60,000 nt of DNA. Source: Cristatella mucedo. Its lineage: Eukaryota > Bryozoa > Phylactolaemata > Cristatellidae. The translations under genes were made by a program, and so were the position numbers. Numbering within the stretch: position 1 is the first letter of the stretch; each line of letters starts with the position of its first letter. The DNA lies in the NCBI GenBank assembly GCA_009760855.2, contig WPIO01000017.1, forward strand, positions 4,270,501 to 4,330,500, in the 5' to 3' direction. This document shows positions 1 to 56,159 of this stretch, one piece after another. The notes below the pieces were generated by a model, which saw only the letters and a list, made by a program, of their open reading frames with translations, was not told where the DNA came from and did not search any database.

Positions 1-170
1 AGCCGTTGCTATGGCAAAGCATGATCTGCAACCAGGTTACCAGGGAGCCTGGCTATTAATCTTATTGCTGTGATATAACCAATCTAATAAGACCAATACA
101 TGAGACTGCAGATATTTATTAACTGGGCCGCTGTTTATTTGGTGTTTGCAGAACTGCTGATGTTTTTCAG

Positions 171-21395
<21,225 letters not shown>

Positions 21396-21672
21396 ACATG
21401 CGTGGAAAGGATGTCCCGTGAAAGTATGGAGGCGACGAGTTCTCTGATGACTGCCTAGACGAATGCTGTGCCAGCATCTAGCACAAAGTCGCCTGCTTGC
21501 CAATCAGAGACCTTCCTGTCGGCAGGGTGTGGCTGGCAAGCATGTATATACGAACTTAGAATGGTGGAGCTGATTGGTGCTATTAGCCGATCGTCATGCT
21601 CATGATACCCTTAATCTTTGCGCTGGTACTAGCCGCATTGAGACGGCTAGTATTGCAGTGGAACTGCTTACA

Positions 21673-21678
21673 AATAAA
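21673..21678 (+). terminator. UBE2Q: Candidate UBE2Q polyadenylation signal AATAAA
   Basis: This canonical AATAAA is about 280 bases after the UBE2Q stop. It is followed within about 40 bases by a GT-rich stretch (CTTGATGTGTCC), the usual downstream element. It is the first canonical signal I see after the stop codon. The cleavage site is inferred. Confidence 0.6.
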
Positions 21679-21939
21679 GTCATTTGCACTTACGTTCTTG
21701 ATGTGTCCATGACTGCAATTTTCTGGGCTTTCCTGGGTTCATTCGCGTCTCTTGCAGGTCAAATATCAATGTATCGGCTGCAAACTTATGTTGCTAAGTT
21801 TGTGATCGAATTTTGCGATTAACTTATGTGTATGCATGTGTATCCATATGTATCTGTCTAGCCGCGAAGAAAGGTGAGCCACGTCTACTGTGAGCCAAGT
21901 CTACTGTGGAGAAATACTGTATCTACAACACAATCGTAG

Positions 21940-22098
21940 CTGGTGAGCCGTGATGGCACACTAGGTAAGGCGGTTGCTTTCCATGACCTCGGTTCTGAGG
22001 TCGTGGGTTCGAATCTTACAGTGGGCGATCCTTTAGTGGTGATTTTGTGGAAGGCTCTTTTGTCGCTATACAAAAGAGGCTGTTGAATCAGCTGAGCA
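21940..22098 (+). mobile_element. SINE-1 copy (near full length)
   Basis: The head GGTGAGCCGTGATGGCACAC contains the A-box region ATGGCACACTAGGTAAGG. The B box is GTGGGTTCGAATCTTAC, and the end is CAAAAGAGGCTGTTGAATCA. It lies just downstream of UBE2Q, between the two converging genes. Confidence 0.87.
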
Positions 22099-22299
22099 GC
22101 GTTCAGCAACGCTTCTCGTTCAACAAAATAGCAGTAAAAGCAACGATTAGTTGGGGGAAATGAAAGAGATACTGCATGTGCAGTTGAGGGAAAGGTGACT
22201 TCGATACTTCAGAGCTACGAATAATGGGCTTTGTGCAGTCGGATCCGAAAGTAGCAATATCTTAATTTTGAAGCGATGGAATGGTACGATTAATTGGTC

Positions 22300-23950
22300 G
22301 CATCATCTCTGATTGCTTGAGAGGCTAGTGCAGCAGCTTGGCTTCGTACAGAAGAATTTAGTTCGCCTGAAAAACGCGCCTTTGTGGCTACGTTATAGCT
22401 GTTGTAATTCGGCTGCGGGAGGCGCTAGCGTGGTTCGAGTGCTGCTTGCCCAGTGCTGTCCAGTCAGCGTCGCGCGACCGTCAAATCTCATCTAGCAAAC
22501 CAATCACTTGCTCGCCTATGGAGTTGTGCGAGCGTCTGCTCTAGGCCCTTCGCCGTTCTTCATTTATGCGGAGCCTAGCGGGAAAGTTTATTTATGCCAA
22601 CGGCTTGGCTCTCACTTGCTTGTTGACGACAGCTGTACCTGCCAGTTTAAGTAGCGGGAAGCAGCTTCGGCGAATGATGCACTCATGCCTTTCACATAGT
22701 TCAATTCCGCCGACGACCGACGGAAAAAAGGATTTCCTCCTACTCCGCTACAGGGGTTGGTGAGCCGTAATGGCTCACTAGGTAAGGCGGTTGCTTTTCA
22801 CGACCTCGCCCCCGAGGACGTGAGTTCGAGTCCTGCGGCGGGCGATCCTTTATCGCCACTGCAAGCGGTGGCGATAGTCGTAAAGGCTCTTCTGCCGCCA
22901 AATAAAAAGTGACCGTTAAATCAGCTAGTTTTCATTTATTTATAGGGCTAAGCAGAGGTCTCGTCGCTCCTCTCACTCTGCCCACCTTTCCGAGACTGCC
23001 GTCGATCACGGAGCGGCACAAGCTGCATCGATCAAGGGCTCGCATGCCACAGGCTCGGGGTCGCACTAACTTGAGCTGCTGTTTGCCGTGGCTAAGCCAT
23101 ACTCATCAATTTGTCGTGTGATAAAGTCTATTGGCTCCAAGGTGCACATCGGACCAGCTCTGCTTGGAGGGCGATGTAAAGAGAACAGAACTCCAACCTA
23201 ACAGCCACTTAATATTTGCGGTTTGACAGACGGAGATACATACGTACATATTCCAAGAACAACCGCCACTTTCCAGGATCCAACGCTGGCCGCCTGGTTA
23301 CCAGGTGTCCATATCAATCAAGACTTCGGACGCACCTCTAGGTTGACGAGGCGACGATTTTAAGAACTTCGCTTCAGAGGCCGCGTAAATGCATAGGGTA
23401 GTTTGTCCTACTCGGGCTTCGGGAGTTCGCACAGTTCACTCCGTCGGTCCGGTACTCGCCGCATAAAGCGTAACCACTACTAACAGGCCCACAATAAACT
23501 GTTACTTTCGGCACCCAGTTGTGGCCGCTTGTGTTTTAACCGCACAGCGGCACTGTATCGCACAGTCCACCGGTAGAGAACCGGGGACGAGCTTCTTCGC
23601 GGTTACAGAAGCACAAGACTAGTTGACAGACACCGGCCCTTTGGTGGATGAATTATTGGATATTCCTGGTGGCGGTGGCCATTTGTATCCAAGGCCAGCC
23701 CATAACAGCAGCAATAGCCTGTCGTCGCAGCTGCCAGTTCAAAAATGCATGCAGGGCAGACGTTGGGTATTAAGAACCAGATAGCGGCAATGGGTACCAA
23801 AGCCAATGACGATTTGCATTTGCACGCAGTCTCGACGGACTAATGAGGTTATTCACGTGACACCGTCGCCGGACCATTTAAGTGCCACGAGCTGAAAGTG
23901 GTGCAATTCTTGTAAATTTGACTTCATCCAGGCTAGATGCGCAAGGATAA
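22300..23950. other. Intergenic, CpG-richer stretch without a recognised gene
   Basis: Outside the SINE-1 copy at 22755-22930, this region between UBE2Q and CLPX has visibly more CpG than its surroundings. A CCAAT sequence lies at 22500-22504. No coding exon, domain or RNA gene was recognised on either strand. It could be an unrecognised promoter or an old repeat. Confidence 0.4.
22755..22930 (+). mobile_element. SINE-1 copy (best-preserved tRNA-like head)
   Basis: This is a full-length copy. It has the head GGTGAGCCGTAATGGCTCAC, the A box TGGCTCACTAGGTAAGG, the B box GAGTTCGAGTCCTGCG and the dyad CGCCACTGCAAGCGGTGGCG. The 3' end is GTAAAGGCTCTTCTGCCG, then a variant of the ATAAATGAGGCTG end. 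The two boxes are at tRNA-like spacing, which supports a tRNA-derived RNA polymerase III promoter. Confidence 0.9.
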
Positions 23951-23960
23951 AATAAAAAAA

Positions 23961-24090
23961 TATAATTCATCTGTATAGCGCCATAAGAGAACTCAATCTC
24001 TATTCAGGCGCTTCACATGTGCCTCGGGGCTCGAGCCCACGACCTCGGCCAGGCCTTGGTCGGGGCGTGCACCTTAACCACTGGGCCAAG
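23961..24090 (-). mobile_element. SINE-2 copy (antisense, full length)
   Basis: It runs antisense from the tail (TATAATTCATCTGTATAGCG), CAATCTCTATTCAGGCGCTT and the B box (GGGGCTCGAGCCCACGACCT) to the A-box end (CCTTAACCACTGGGCCAAG). Confidence 0.85.
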
Positions 24091-24172
24091 GATATGTAAG
24101 CTATCCGCTGCGAGCTTCACACTAGTCGGAATCGTATAGGAAATGTGCCACGGACAGAATAAGTTATATTTT

Positions 24173-24284
24173 TTCAATTTGTATAGCGGCCTAGGAGAAC
24201 TTAATCTCTCTCACTTTTCGCTTCGCATACCGCAGGGTTTGCGCCTTCAATGACCTCGGTCGTTAAGGCGAGCACTTCGCTTCG
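24173..24284 (-). mobile_element. SINE-2 copy (antisense, diverged)
   Basis: The tail TTCAATTTGTATAGCGGCCT, AACTTAATCTCTCTCACTTT and the decayed B-box region (AATGACCTCGGTCGTTAAGG) are recognisable. It lies 80 bases from the preceding SINE-2 in the same orientation. Confidence 0.65.
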
Positions 24285-25151
24285 GTAATTCATCGAGCTC
24301 TCATATACATATGCGTTGAGAGAAGATCTGAGTCTCGTTTACAGCTCACGTCCGCACTGTGTCTCCGTGAGACTTCACTAGAACCGCCACAGCAATACAA
24401 CAATTGGTAATCTTTAGTTCCCTCAACGAGCTCATATATGAGAGTTCGATGAAAATCACCGGAGCTACGTCGGGAATATAACATACTTTGGTGGTAACCA
24501 GAAACCCTACGACACACCTGTCCACACACTCGAAAGCAGCTAAATACCTTGTCAAGCGATAGAGGTAGAACCGGATAGGCCGGGTAGAACTTATAAGTAC
24601 GTACTAGCATGTTTCATTCCTTCAATACAGTTGGATCGGGACTGAATCGCATGCCTGTTGCTAAGCAGAGCTTTGTTTGTGAGTGCAAGCATGCTTAACA
24701 TCGATTGCAGTCTCATATCAACTGGATGGTCACTTGTATTTGTAGTTTACAATTACAATGTCATCGGCTTTTGTCTGCACACATTTCAAATGGACAAGGG
24801 ATAGCTGTCCCTATACAGCAGGAAAGCTGATTTGACAGCGATGAGCCGCACTACGCAAACCGAAGGCACACAACTTTGGCAGTTTCGGGTCCGTGCCTAC
24901 AGTGCATGCTAAAAATAGTGCTTGTCCGTTTTTTAAGCAAATTTCTTTAGTCGGTGGTTTGTTAAATATCAGATGAATGATGCTTGCCAAAATAAGAAAA
25001 GCTCAATATTAAGTGCAGAGGACGTACACACGTGCCATGGGCACAGCATGCCAGGCCATGGCAGCTCTGACCTATCAAGGCCGGTGACGATGAGCAAGTT
25101 GAATTGCAAACTTGCAGCATTGCAAGTGATACACGGCACTCAGAACGTAAG
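24285..25151 (-). other. CLPX 3' flank / presumed 3' UTR
   Basis: This follows the CLPX stop on the - strand. I find no clear canonical AATAAA in the first several hundred bases, so the transcript end cannot be placed. No other feature was recognised. Confidence 0.4.
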
Positions 25152-49334
<24,183 letters not shown>

Positions 49335-50366
49335 CTACAACCAAAGTAAGCCGAGCCTGTTCCAGCTGTTTTTGTGAGCGCGCCAGTGGCAGGTTTCCTC
49401 GCAAATACGCAGCATGGCGCCGGCTTCCAGTCTCAGGCTACAGGGGCTCTGTCACTGCAACGGGCCTCGGCGAGAAGGCTGTAAGGGTGAAGAGGTAAGC
49501 CAGCCAGCAGGCAGACGGATGCTGCCGGCAGACGAGGCAACAATCTCTGCCGGCTCTTCTCAAACAGTTGCACCTGCAAGGCCAAGGGTAGTGTGTGGCA
49601 TGGAGCCGTCACGAGGGATGGTAGCCCTTCATCTGCTGCTCTGCTGTACCGACGGCTCCGTGTCACCACAAAAAAAAGCGAAGCACGTCATACACACGGA
49701 CAGGTCTAGGCCATCGCCATCAATCCCACCACACAGCGACAGCGCAGTGCACGTCATGAAGGAGGGGTGGAGGAGGCAACACATTAACTAAAGGAGCATG
49801 TGATCGCTACGGCAGAGCAGGACGCAGCTAAGAGAATAAAGTGGTGTGAGCTACAACAAAAATCTTATGGTTGCCACAACGCCGAAAGAAAACCAAGGCA
49901 AGCACCTCGTGGTTGCAAATGAAAAAGTGCTTGCATCGTGGACCGGAACTTGGTGTGTTTATGCCATGGAGATGTAAATATTTTGAGGAAAAAATGGCTT
50001 GTGCTTAAGTCTATAAACGGCAGCTTTCACTGGGAACACCGGAGGCATCGGCACGATGGACTTCACGGGGCCGGTTCGACAACAAAGCCACTGTCGCCTC
50101 GTACATTGAACGTATGGTAATATAATAGCAATAGAGGGCAACACAAACCTCCCCCAAGCGACTTGTACGGACTTATCATTAACAGTCAGCAGTGGAACCA
50201 CGAGCTAACTCTTACGGGTTAGCAGGGCGACGGCTTGCTAATCCAAAACCGGATTCGCTTGTATTTAATAAATGCGAGCATCAACCTGCAGCTTCCAGCT
50301 GGAATTCCGCTCAAATGTGGCAACGCCAATATTGCAACGCATTCAAGCGATGAGGTTCGGTCGTAC

Positions 50367-50488
50367 CTCGCCTCACAACGTTTGTTGAGCAGGAAATGAA
50401 TGAGGTCACGATGGGCTTGAGCTTCACGCACGAGGCCATCCGCGTCTAAAATAAGTGCAGCAATGTGTAGCTGAAATCGCCGCACCAT
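50367..50488 (-). CDS. Candidate first coding exon of CLPX (speculative)
   Basis: An ATG at 50488 opens MVRRFQLHIAALIL, a basic and hydrophobic start that could begin a mitochondrial presequence. The frame reaches a GTACGA donor after 50367 with two bases left over. This is the phase needed to join the acceptor at 49294. No homology supports it, and the stretch after the first 14 residues is more acidic than usual for a presequence. Other first exons are possible. Confidence 0.25.
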
Positions 50489-50528
50489 GTGAGGCGCGCA
50501 TCATGCACCATGTGAGGCGCGCATCATG
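50483..50528. repeat. Perfect 23-base tandem duplication
   Basis: The unit starting CACCATGTGAGGCGCGCATC occurs twice without a mismatch (50483-50505 and 50506-50528). On the - strand each unit supplies an ATG. The downstream one opens the candidate CLPX exon and the upstream one opens a different frame. Confidence 0.9.
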
Positions 50529-51089
50529 CATGCTCTCTTTGGTCATCGACAGCCTGCATTTTTACGTACAGCACCGCTGCGGATCGACACGACGCATGCA
50601 GCCGGGCGATCGCATCGTTTACAATGACAGCTCTAATCATGGGCCGGAAGTAAAACAAAGCAAAATTTAAAGTCGGGAAAGAGTTCGTGCAGATAACACC
50701 TCTCAAGAATTAGCGGACACGCTGCAGCAGCAGTGCAAAGCTCATACGCCAGATGACGACAGGCATTTTAGCTGAGTATGTGAGTCCGCGTAAAGAAAGA
50801 ACCTAAAAGCTATTGATAAATGCGCGCAGCTGCGTAATAAAATGCGTCGAGCTATTGGCTGAAAACGCCGCCGACGCAGATGCAAGAAACCTGCCTGCGG
50901 TGGAAGTCCACGGAGAAATCGCACTGACGGACGCGACCGGAAACGGACGTGCCGTCGCAATATCATTCTTTGCGGACCAATCGGCTGCGGGCGGCTTCGG
51001 AGCAGCTGCGCGCATTCTCGAGAACTTGGCTTTGTTTTGCGTGCGTTCCGGGATGAATGCTCGGCTGTGAGTTGCCGCGCGATTTGGCT

Positions 51090-52550
51090 TACTTCTTTGT
51101 TATTTTATCTGATATCTGAAGGCAGTAAACTAACACCTGGCTGCTTGAGCAGAGCCACACCCCCATTTCTAGCTGCGAGACCGCAGCTCTTGGGCGAAAA
51201 ATCTATTGCAAAGCATCTCATGACGGCAACATCACTTGTAGATGGTGTGTGGGATAGGCCGTGTATTTATTTTATGTAGTGTTATTTTCTTGCTCATGGT
51301 AGTCAACAGACTTTAAAAATTAGGGTATGGACTTACAGCCTGCGGCGTGTCTTCGTTCCCACGAGCGGCGCTGACATTGGGCTCCCTCGCGCATATGGGC
51401 ATAGCCTTCGACGATAGCTGTTTTCCAATGAAATGTTTATAAGCATTGAAGCTGCTTTGAAATATATGGCTTAACATATCATTGGATATGCGGCTGTCTC
51501 CGAAAGAGTGTGGAAAACGCGACGAGTATTATTATCACCAGCGCACTGTAGTGGCCCCTCTCTACAGACCTCTGGCCTCAAACGCAGCGCTCATAACGGT
51601 GCAAGGATTTTAAGACGCGTGACAATTTTTTATGCTGCCCGAGCCCGAAAGCGCGGCTAACGAGCCGTAGGTGCAGCACTAAAACATGCAAGCATTTCCG
51701 ACGGTAGCTTATGACGTTATCTACTGCCTATTCGACTGCCACAGAATGCTTCAGGTGCCCAGCACCAGGTCACAGCCAGTGCAAATCACTTTAAAGTACA
51801 GAAAGGGAATTGGCTGACTTCTATATTACTTTTTATGGCGCCTATCCGTAGATTATAACCGGTTGCTAATCGTCTTCATTCAGGAACCGCGAATAATATC
51901 TCGGCAGTCATAGTCTGGCTGATGCAGCCAGCCGACGTTTCATTACGAATCCTGCAGCGACGAAACAAGTTTTGTCGCTATTATTAACGGATGCTACACC
52001 TTACAGCCGTACGACCAACATGGGGGGAACTAGCGCTTTGAAGCACAGCTAACAGGTCATAGAAGTAGCTCAAATGAATTCCGGTTCGCTGCCGGTGATA
52101 GAAAGTGACAGTAATCAATAGTGTCTATACCTCTGAGTGGAGTCTCCACGCCGTTCGTGATATTCCATAGCACTATTCAATATCCAAGGCTAACCATTTG
52201 ACGGCACTACATCGACATTGCAAAAGGGCTATGATTTTAACTAAGATTTAGTATTATTTGCGTTTATTATCAAATTAGAAAAGCTAATGCAAGGTCTAAG
52301 CCTAAAATTATGACGCAGGTACTCGCCGGTAACAAGTAGAGCGCGTCAGCAATCAAGAGCACTCCTTCAATATCACAGCTCCATATATAGTTACGTAGCA
52401 TAGGTAGGTCTGTATCAGTTGATCAGTCAGAGGGCATAGATTATTCAGGAGACCGAGTATTCAATAACTACAGATAGGAAGGTGTGTACAGCACTGGTCA
52501 TGGCTACTCACTCTTCCTCGAAGCCCTAAGTACGGCTGACCGACTAACTG
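51090..52550. other. Intergenic, no recognised feature
   Basis: Sequence between the CpG-rich region and the Tigger element. No gene was recognised. Confidence 0.5.
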
Positions 52551-52789
52551 CAGTGGTGCCTTAACTTACAAGATGAATCCGTTCCGTGACGGAGCGTGCA
52601 ACTCAAATTACTCGTACGTCAAGTCTATTCTCCCTATTGAAATGCCACTAATCAGTTACGGACCTCAAAAACACCATGATTTGCATCACACGTTTTTAAA
52701 TTAAAAAATTTACTTATAAAAAAAGAATATTGTATAAAAACAATATTGCAGAATATATTTTGTTATTATTTATTGTTGTATCTCCGTCT

Positions 52790-54650
52790 GTAACTCCACG
52801 AAGTCATAAAGACCATGTGGGTGTTTTGAGTTTTGCAGGAGAGTTTTGTATAGCACACTCACAGCCTAAGCGGCTTTCGGTACGCATTCGCTAGCCAACA
52901 GACTTCGTCTCACGCAACAAAGAGAAAGTGGGAAGCATAGCAGAGTCAGGAGAGCAGTCGAGGTAGTGAGTAGCATGGAAGTAGCAGCTCAGGACCGCTG
53001 AAAAGGATGAGCCATAGTCGGCAGTAGGAGAGTAGTTGTCGTTGCGTAAGAATTGTGGAAGCGAGTTCCACAGCCTAGGACCTGGAGAGCTAAAGCTTCT
53101 GTCGCCAACGGTCTCTAAGCGGAGGATTGGAACAGCTCATTTATTGTCCACACAGGACTTGAGGGCGCGAACAGGCTGAAACTGATGCAGCTGTTCAGCT
53201 AGGTACGAAGGAGCCAAGCCGTGGCGGGCCTTGTGGGTCAGTGTAAGAACTTTGCTCTGTATCCGTTGCTCAACCGGCATCCACCCTAGCTATTTTAGCA
53301 AAGGAGACACGTGCTCAAACCTCTGGGACTTTAAAACTAGCCTTGCAGCCATATTCATAGCCATTTGCAGTGCCTAGTTGATTTCTTTGGTAGCCCAGCC
53401 AAAAGGGAATTACGATATTCAAGCCGAGACAGAACTAAGGAGCTAGTTAAACTTTTACGAGCAACTGTGGGAGACAGCTCCTAATCTTGGACAGGGATCG
53501 GACGTGATGGCTAGCTGTAGAAGCAGTCTTGTGAATGAAGCTTTTAAAATTGAGGCAGCTGCCGAAAACGACGCCTAAATTTCGAGCACGTGATGATGGT
53601 CGTTCGATAGCATCGCCTATTAGAAGAGCAAAGCCTTTTAATCCAGCCACACGCTTAGGGCATATGAGCAGCAGTTCGGTTGTATCATCATTTAATTTCA
53701 GAAAGTTTTCCAACATCCAGGATCGAATATCGGCAAGGCAAGCATTCAGTTTCTCAGTTGCTGCAGCAGATTCCGACGGTTTGAATGACAAATGCAACTG
53801 AGTATCGTCAGCATAAAAGTGATATCCCATTCCATGGGCCTTAATCACTTTTCCCAGAGGTTGCGTATAAATGGAGAACAGCAAGGGACCGAGTACAGAC
53901 CCTTGAGGGACTCCACAGGTGACTGGTCTCGTGTGTGAGACCTGACCCCCACACGAGGCGGATTGAACACAACCGGTCAAGTACGATTTAAACCGCACCA
54001 GTGCTTCGTCTGCCAGACCGAACGTTGATCTCAATCGTTCAAGCAGAACATCGTGATTAATGGTGTCAAAGGCAGCAGACAGATCTAGCAGAGCTAGGGC
54101 AGTGACATTCCCGTCGTCGTTGCCACGTAGAATGTCATAGTTAACACGGAGGAGCAGTTTCAGTGGAGTGATGCCTCTTGAACCCTGATTGAAATGTTTC
54201 TGACATTTCATTATTTTTAACATGTTCAACCAGCTGCGTAGCAACAATTTTTCAAGAATCTTTGACAAGAAATGAAGAAGGGAAACTGGGCGATAGTTTA
54301 CAAAAACCTTTGTATCTAATCCAGGCTTTTTACGTATGGGTCAAACCATTGCCGATTTGAAGGACTTCCGGACGACCCCTTTTCCCAGAGAAGCATTAAA
54401 AGTCTCGGTTATGGCTAGGCTAAGTTGGTCTACTAGTGAAGACCACAGAGATGAAGGTATAGGGTCTTCAGAAGACGAGCTCTTTTTGCTAGACCTTATC
54501 AAGGTAGCCACATCGCATGCAGAAACCTCAGCACTAAACTGTTTTATTAAGAATACTGTACAGCATTTATCTCGGAGATCAGGCGACTTGAAGATGCTGA
54601 CGGAGTTAGAGGAGAAAAGTTGAAATGTATAGCAGAATCTCGTTCTCTAA
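52790..54650 (-). pseudogene. LINE-B non-LTR retrotransposon, best copy
   Basis: A 273-codon - strand frame (54268-53447) carries reverse-transcriptase motifs: MSKILEKLLLRSWLNML, LLDLSAAFDTINHDVLLERL, GVPQGSVLGPLLFSIYTQPL, FYADDTQLHLSFKPSESAAA (intact YADD) and RARNLGVVFGSCLNFKSFIH. It is then broken by a stop. Downstream remnants lead to the 3' UTR and the tail near 52795-52850 (antisense GTAACTCCACGAAGTCATAA), with an AT-rich end. The 5' end is truncated near 54650. It is also CR1/L2-like but clearly distinct from LINE-A. Confidence 0.88.
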
Positions 54651-54663
54651 TTGTTGCTGCGAA

Positions 54664-55392
54664 TGTCAGTAATAAATATAATAACGCATTTGATAAAGTG
54701 CCTTAAGAGAACTCAATTTCTTTCTAGGCGCTTTACGTTTGCTGCATAGGGAACACGATCGAATGGTGAGAAGTGATATCATGCTTGATAAACAACATGA
54801 ATAACATGGTTAGGGGTGACATGCACAGGGTCAGCATGCAAATGTGGTTAGTGGCAGCATGCAACAATGTCAGCCCGCATAAGCACATAGAGGGCGAATC
54901 GTGGGGACCCGCTCAATGCTGCGATAAATAGGTGCGTTTTTAATTTCTTTTTAAATGTGGTCAAGTCATGAGATGTCGTGACGCAAGTTGGGAATGAGTT
55001 CCCGGCTTTGGAGCATGCAAACTAAAGGCATGGTCTCTAAAAGATTTGAGTTTTGTACGAGCTATAGGTAAACAGTTCGATTCTGAAAGGCGGGAGGTAC
55101 GATGCTTAGCCTGGTGGGAGAATAGATCTGATAGGTAGGCTGGATCCAAAGAATGAAGAGACCTGAAAGTGTGTGACAAAACCTTGAAGTCGATACGTTG
55201 TTTGACTGGTAGCCAGTGCAGGTTGGGAAGAAGTGGTGTGTTGTGGCAACTTTGATGCTCACGACAGACAAGCCTAGCTGCACATTTTTGCACCAGCTGC
55301 ATGCGCCTGATTGCACATTCCGGTAGGCCAGAAAGCAGTGAGTTACAGAAGTCAGGACGGGATGTCGCAAATGCATGGACCAACTTAAATGT
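54664..55392 (-). mobile_element. LINE-A 3' copy (antisense) inside the Tigger/LTR nest
   Basis: From the tail (AATAAATATAATAACGC) and AGAACTCAATTTCTTTCTAG through the 3' UTR to the C-terminal frame (- strand: VHAFATSRPDFCNSLLSGLP, KCAARLVCREHQSCHNTPLL). It ends at about 55392, where a different sequence (the LTR-element gag-like frame) starts. Confidence 0.87.
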
Positions 55393-55660
55393 TCGAAAGT
55401 AGGGATCGCCCCTCGATAACCACCGGTCTGCTGCTGGCTGCACATATCTTGTGACGAGTTTAATAGAATGTGGATCAGCTTCAGGTGCTGGTCGTCCATA
55501 AACCTCATCTGTCTCTTCTGATGCTCCTTCTGCTACTCGAGCTGCCGCTGAAGAAGTTCAACCGTCTTCCTCTCGGCCATTTCGGATGTTGCTGGATTCC
55601 GTGAGATCCGATACCGTCTTCGTTGGATCACAGAAATGCGTCACGTTGGGTGCCAGAAAT
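55393..55660 (-). pseudogene. LTR-retrotransposon 5' internal region: primer-binding site and gag start
   Basis: On the - strand TGGCACCCAACGTGACGC (about 55653-55636) has the form of a Gypsy-type primer-binding site. About 60 bases later an ATG opens MAERKTVELLQRQLEQQKEH, then QKRQMRFMDDQHLKLIHILL and NSSQDMC. This is a glutamine-rich coiled start typical of the gag of such elements. It is cut off at 55392 by the LINE-A copy. No pol is seen. Confidence 0.6.
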
Positions 55661-56030
55661 GTGATCTGTTCTTAGGGCAAAATAGCGCCAAGAAATACAC
55701 ATTTAAAAGTAGTCAGGTTTTAATGAGGAACAGAGCGCCAAGCAATAGCTTCAGAGAGCGTGTGTGTCGAGTCGTAGGGCGGCGGCCTACACACCACATC
55801 TGCGTTACTGGGTGCATCGGGGCGGGCGAACTGCTGATTGATGGCAGTGGCAGGCCAAACGGGCGAGCTGAATAGCCAGCGTACGAGTTTGGCCCGTTCG
55901 GGCCTGACCCAAAAGCTCCGTCAGCCACCTCTCGTTGCTGTGCGGTTGGTGGCATCACGACAGTTGCCCTTTTCGCCATGCGTTCCTCATTTTCATTTGC
56001 GTGGGTTTTCAATAAAAACCTGTCCTATGA
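55661..56030 (-). repeat. Probable LTR (5' LTR of the truncated element, outer border uncertain)
   Basis: The sequence immediately 5' of the primer-binding site on the - strand ends CCTAAGAACAGATCACA, a possible ...CA LTR end. I could not find a second copy of this LTR in the window, so the outer border is only approximate. A 90-codon - strand frame inside (MAKRATVVMPPTAQQREVAD...) has no known relative. Confidence 0.4.
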
Positions 56031-56159
56031 GGTCAGTTGCATCCTCCCTTTCAGACATACCGTTTGTAAAATAAGCTAGATATGTGTCTCACGCACAGTT
56101 GCGACTGTTTCCTTGGGTGTTTCTTTTGAGTAAATTCAAAAGTTGTTACCACATTCCCT

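Noticed and set aside
22755-22830. tRNA gene
   Set aside because: The A and B boxes are present, but the same unit recurs with a common non-tRNA 3' part, so it is a SINE head rather than a functional tRNA.
49402-49404. Translation start of CLPX at the upstream end of the zinc-finger exon frame
   Set aside because: The codon is TTG, and an in-frame TAG lies shortly upstream with no ATG in between, so the true start must be in another exon.
50742-51070. Arg-rich and Ala-rich frames in the CpG-rich region as a gene start
   Set aside because: GC-rich sequence gives long frames in several phases. The + strand one lacks an ATG, and none has a supported splice join.
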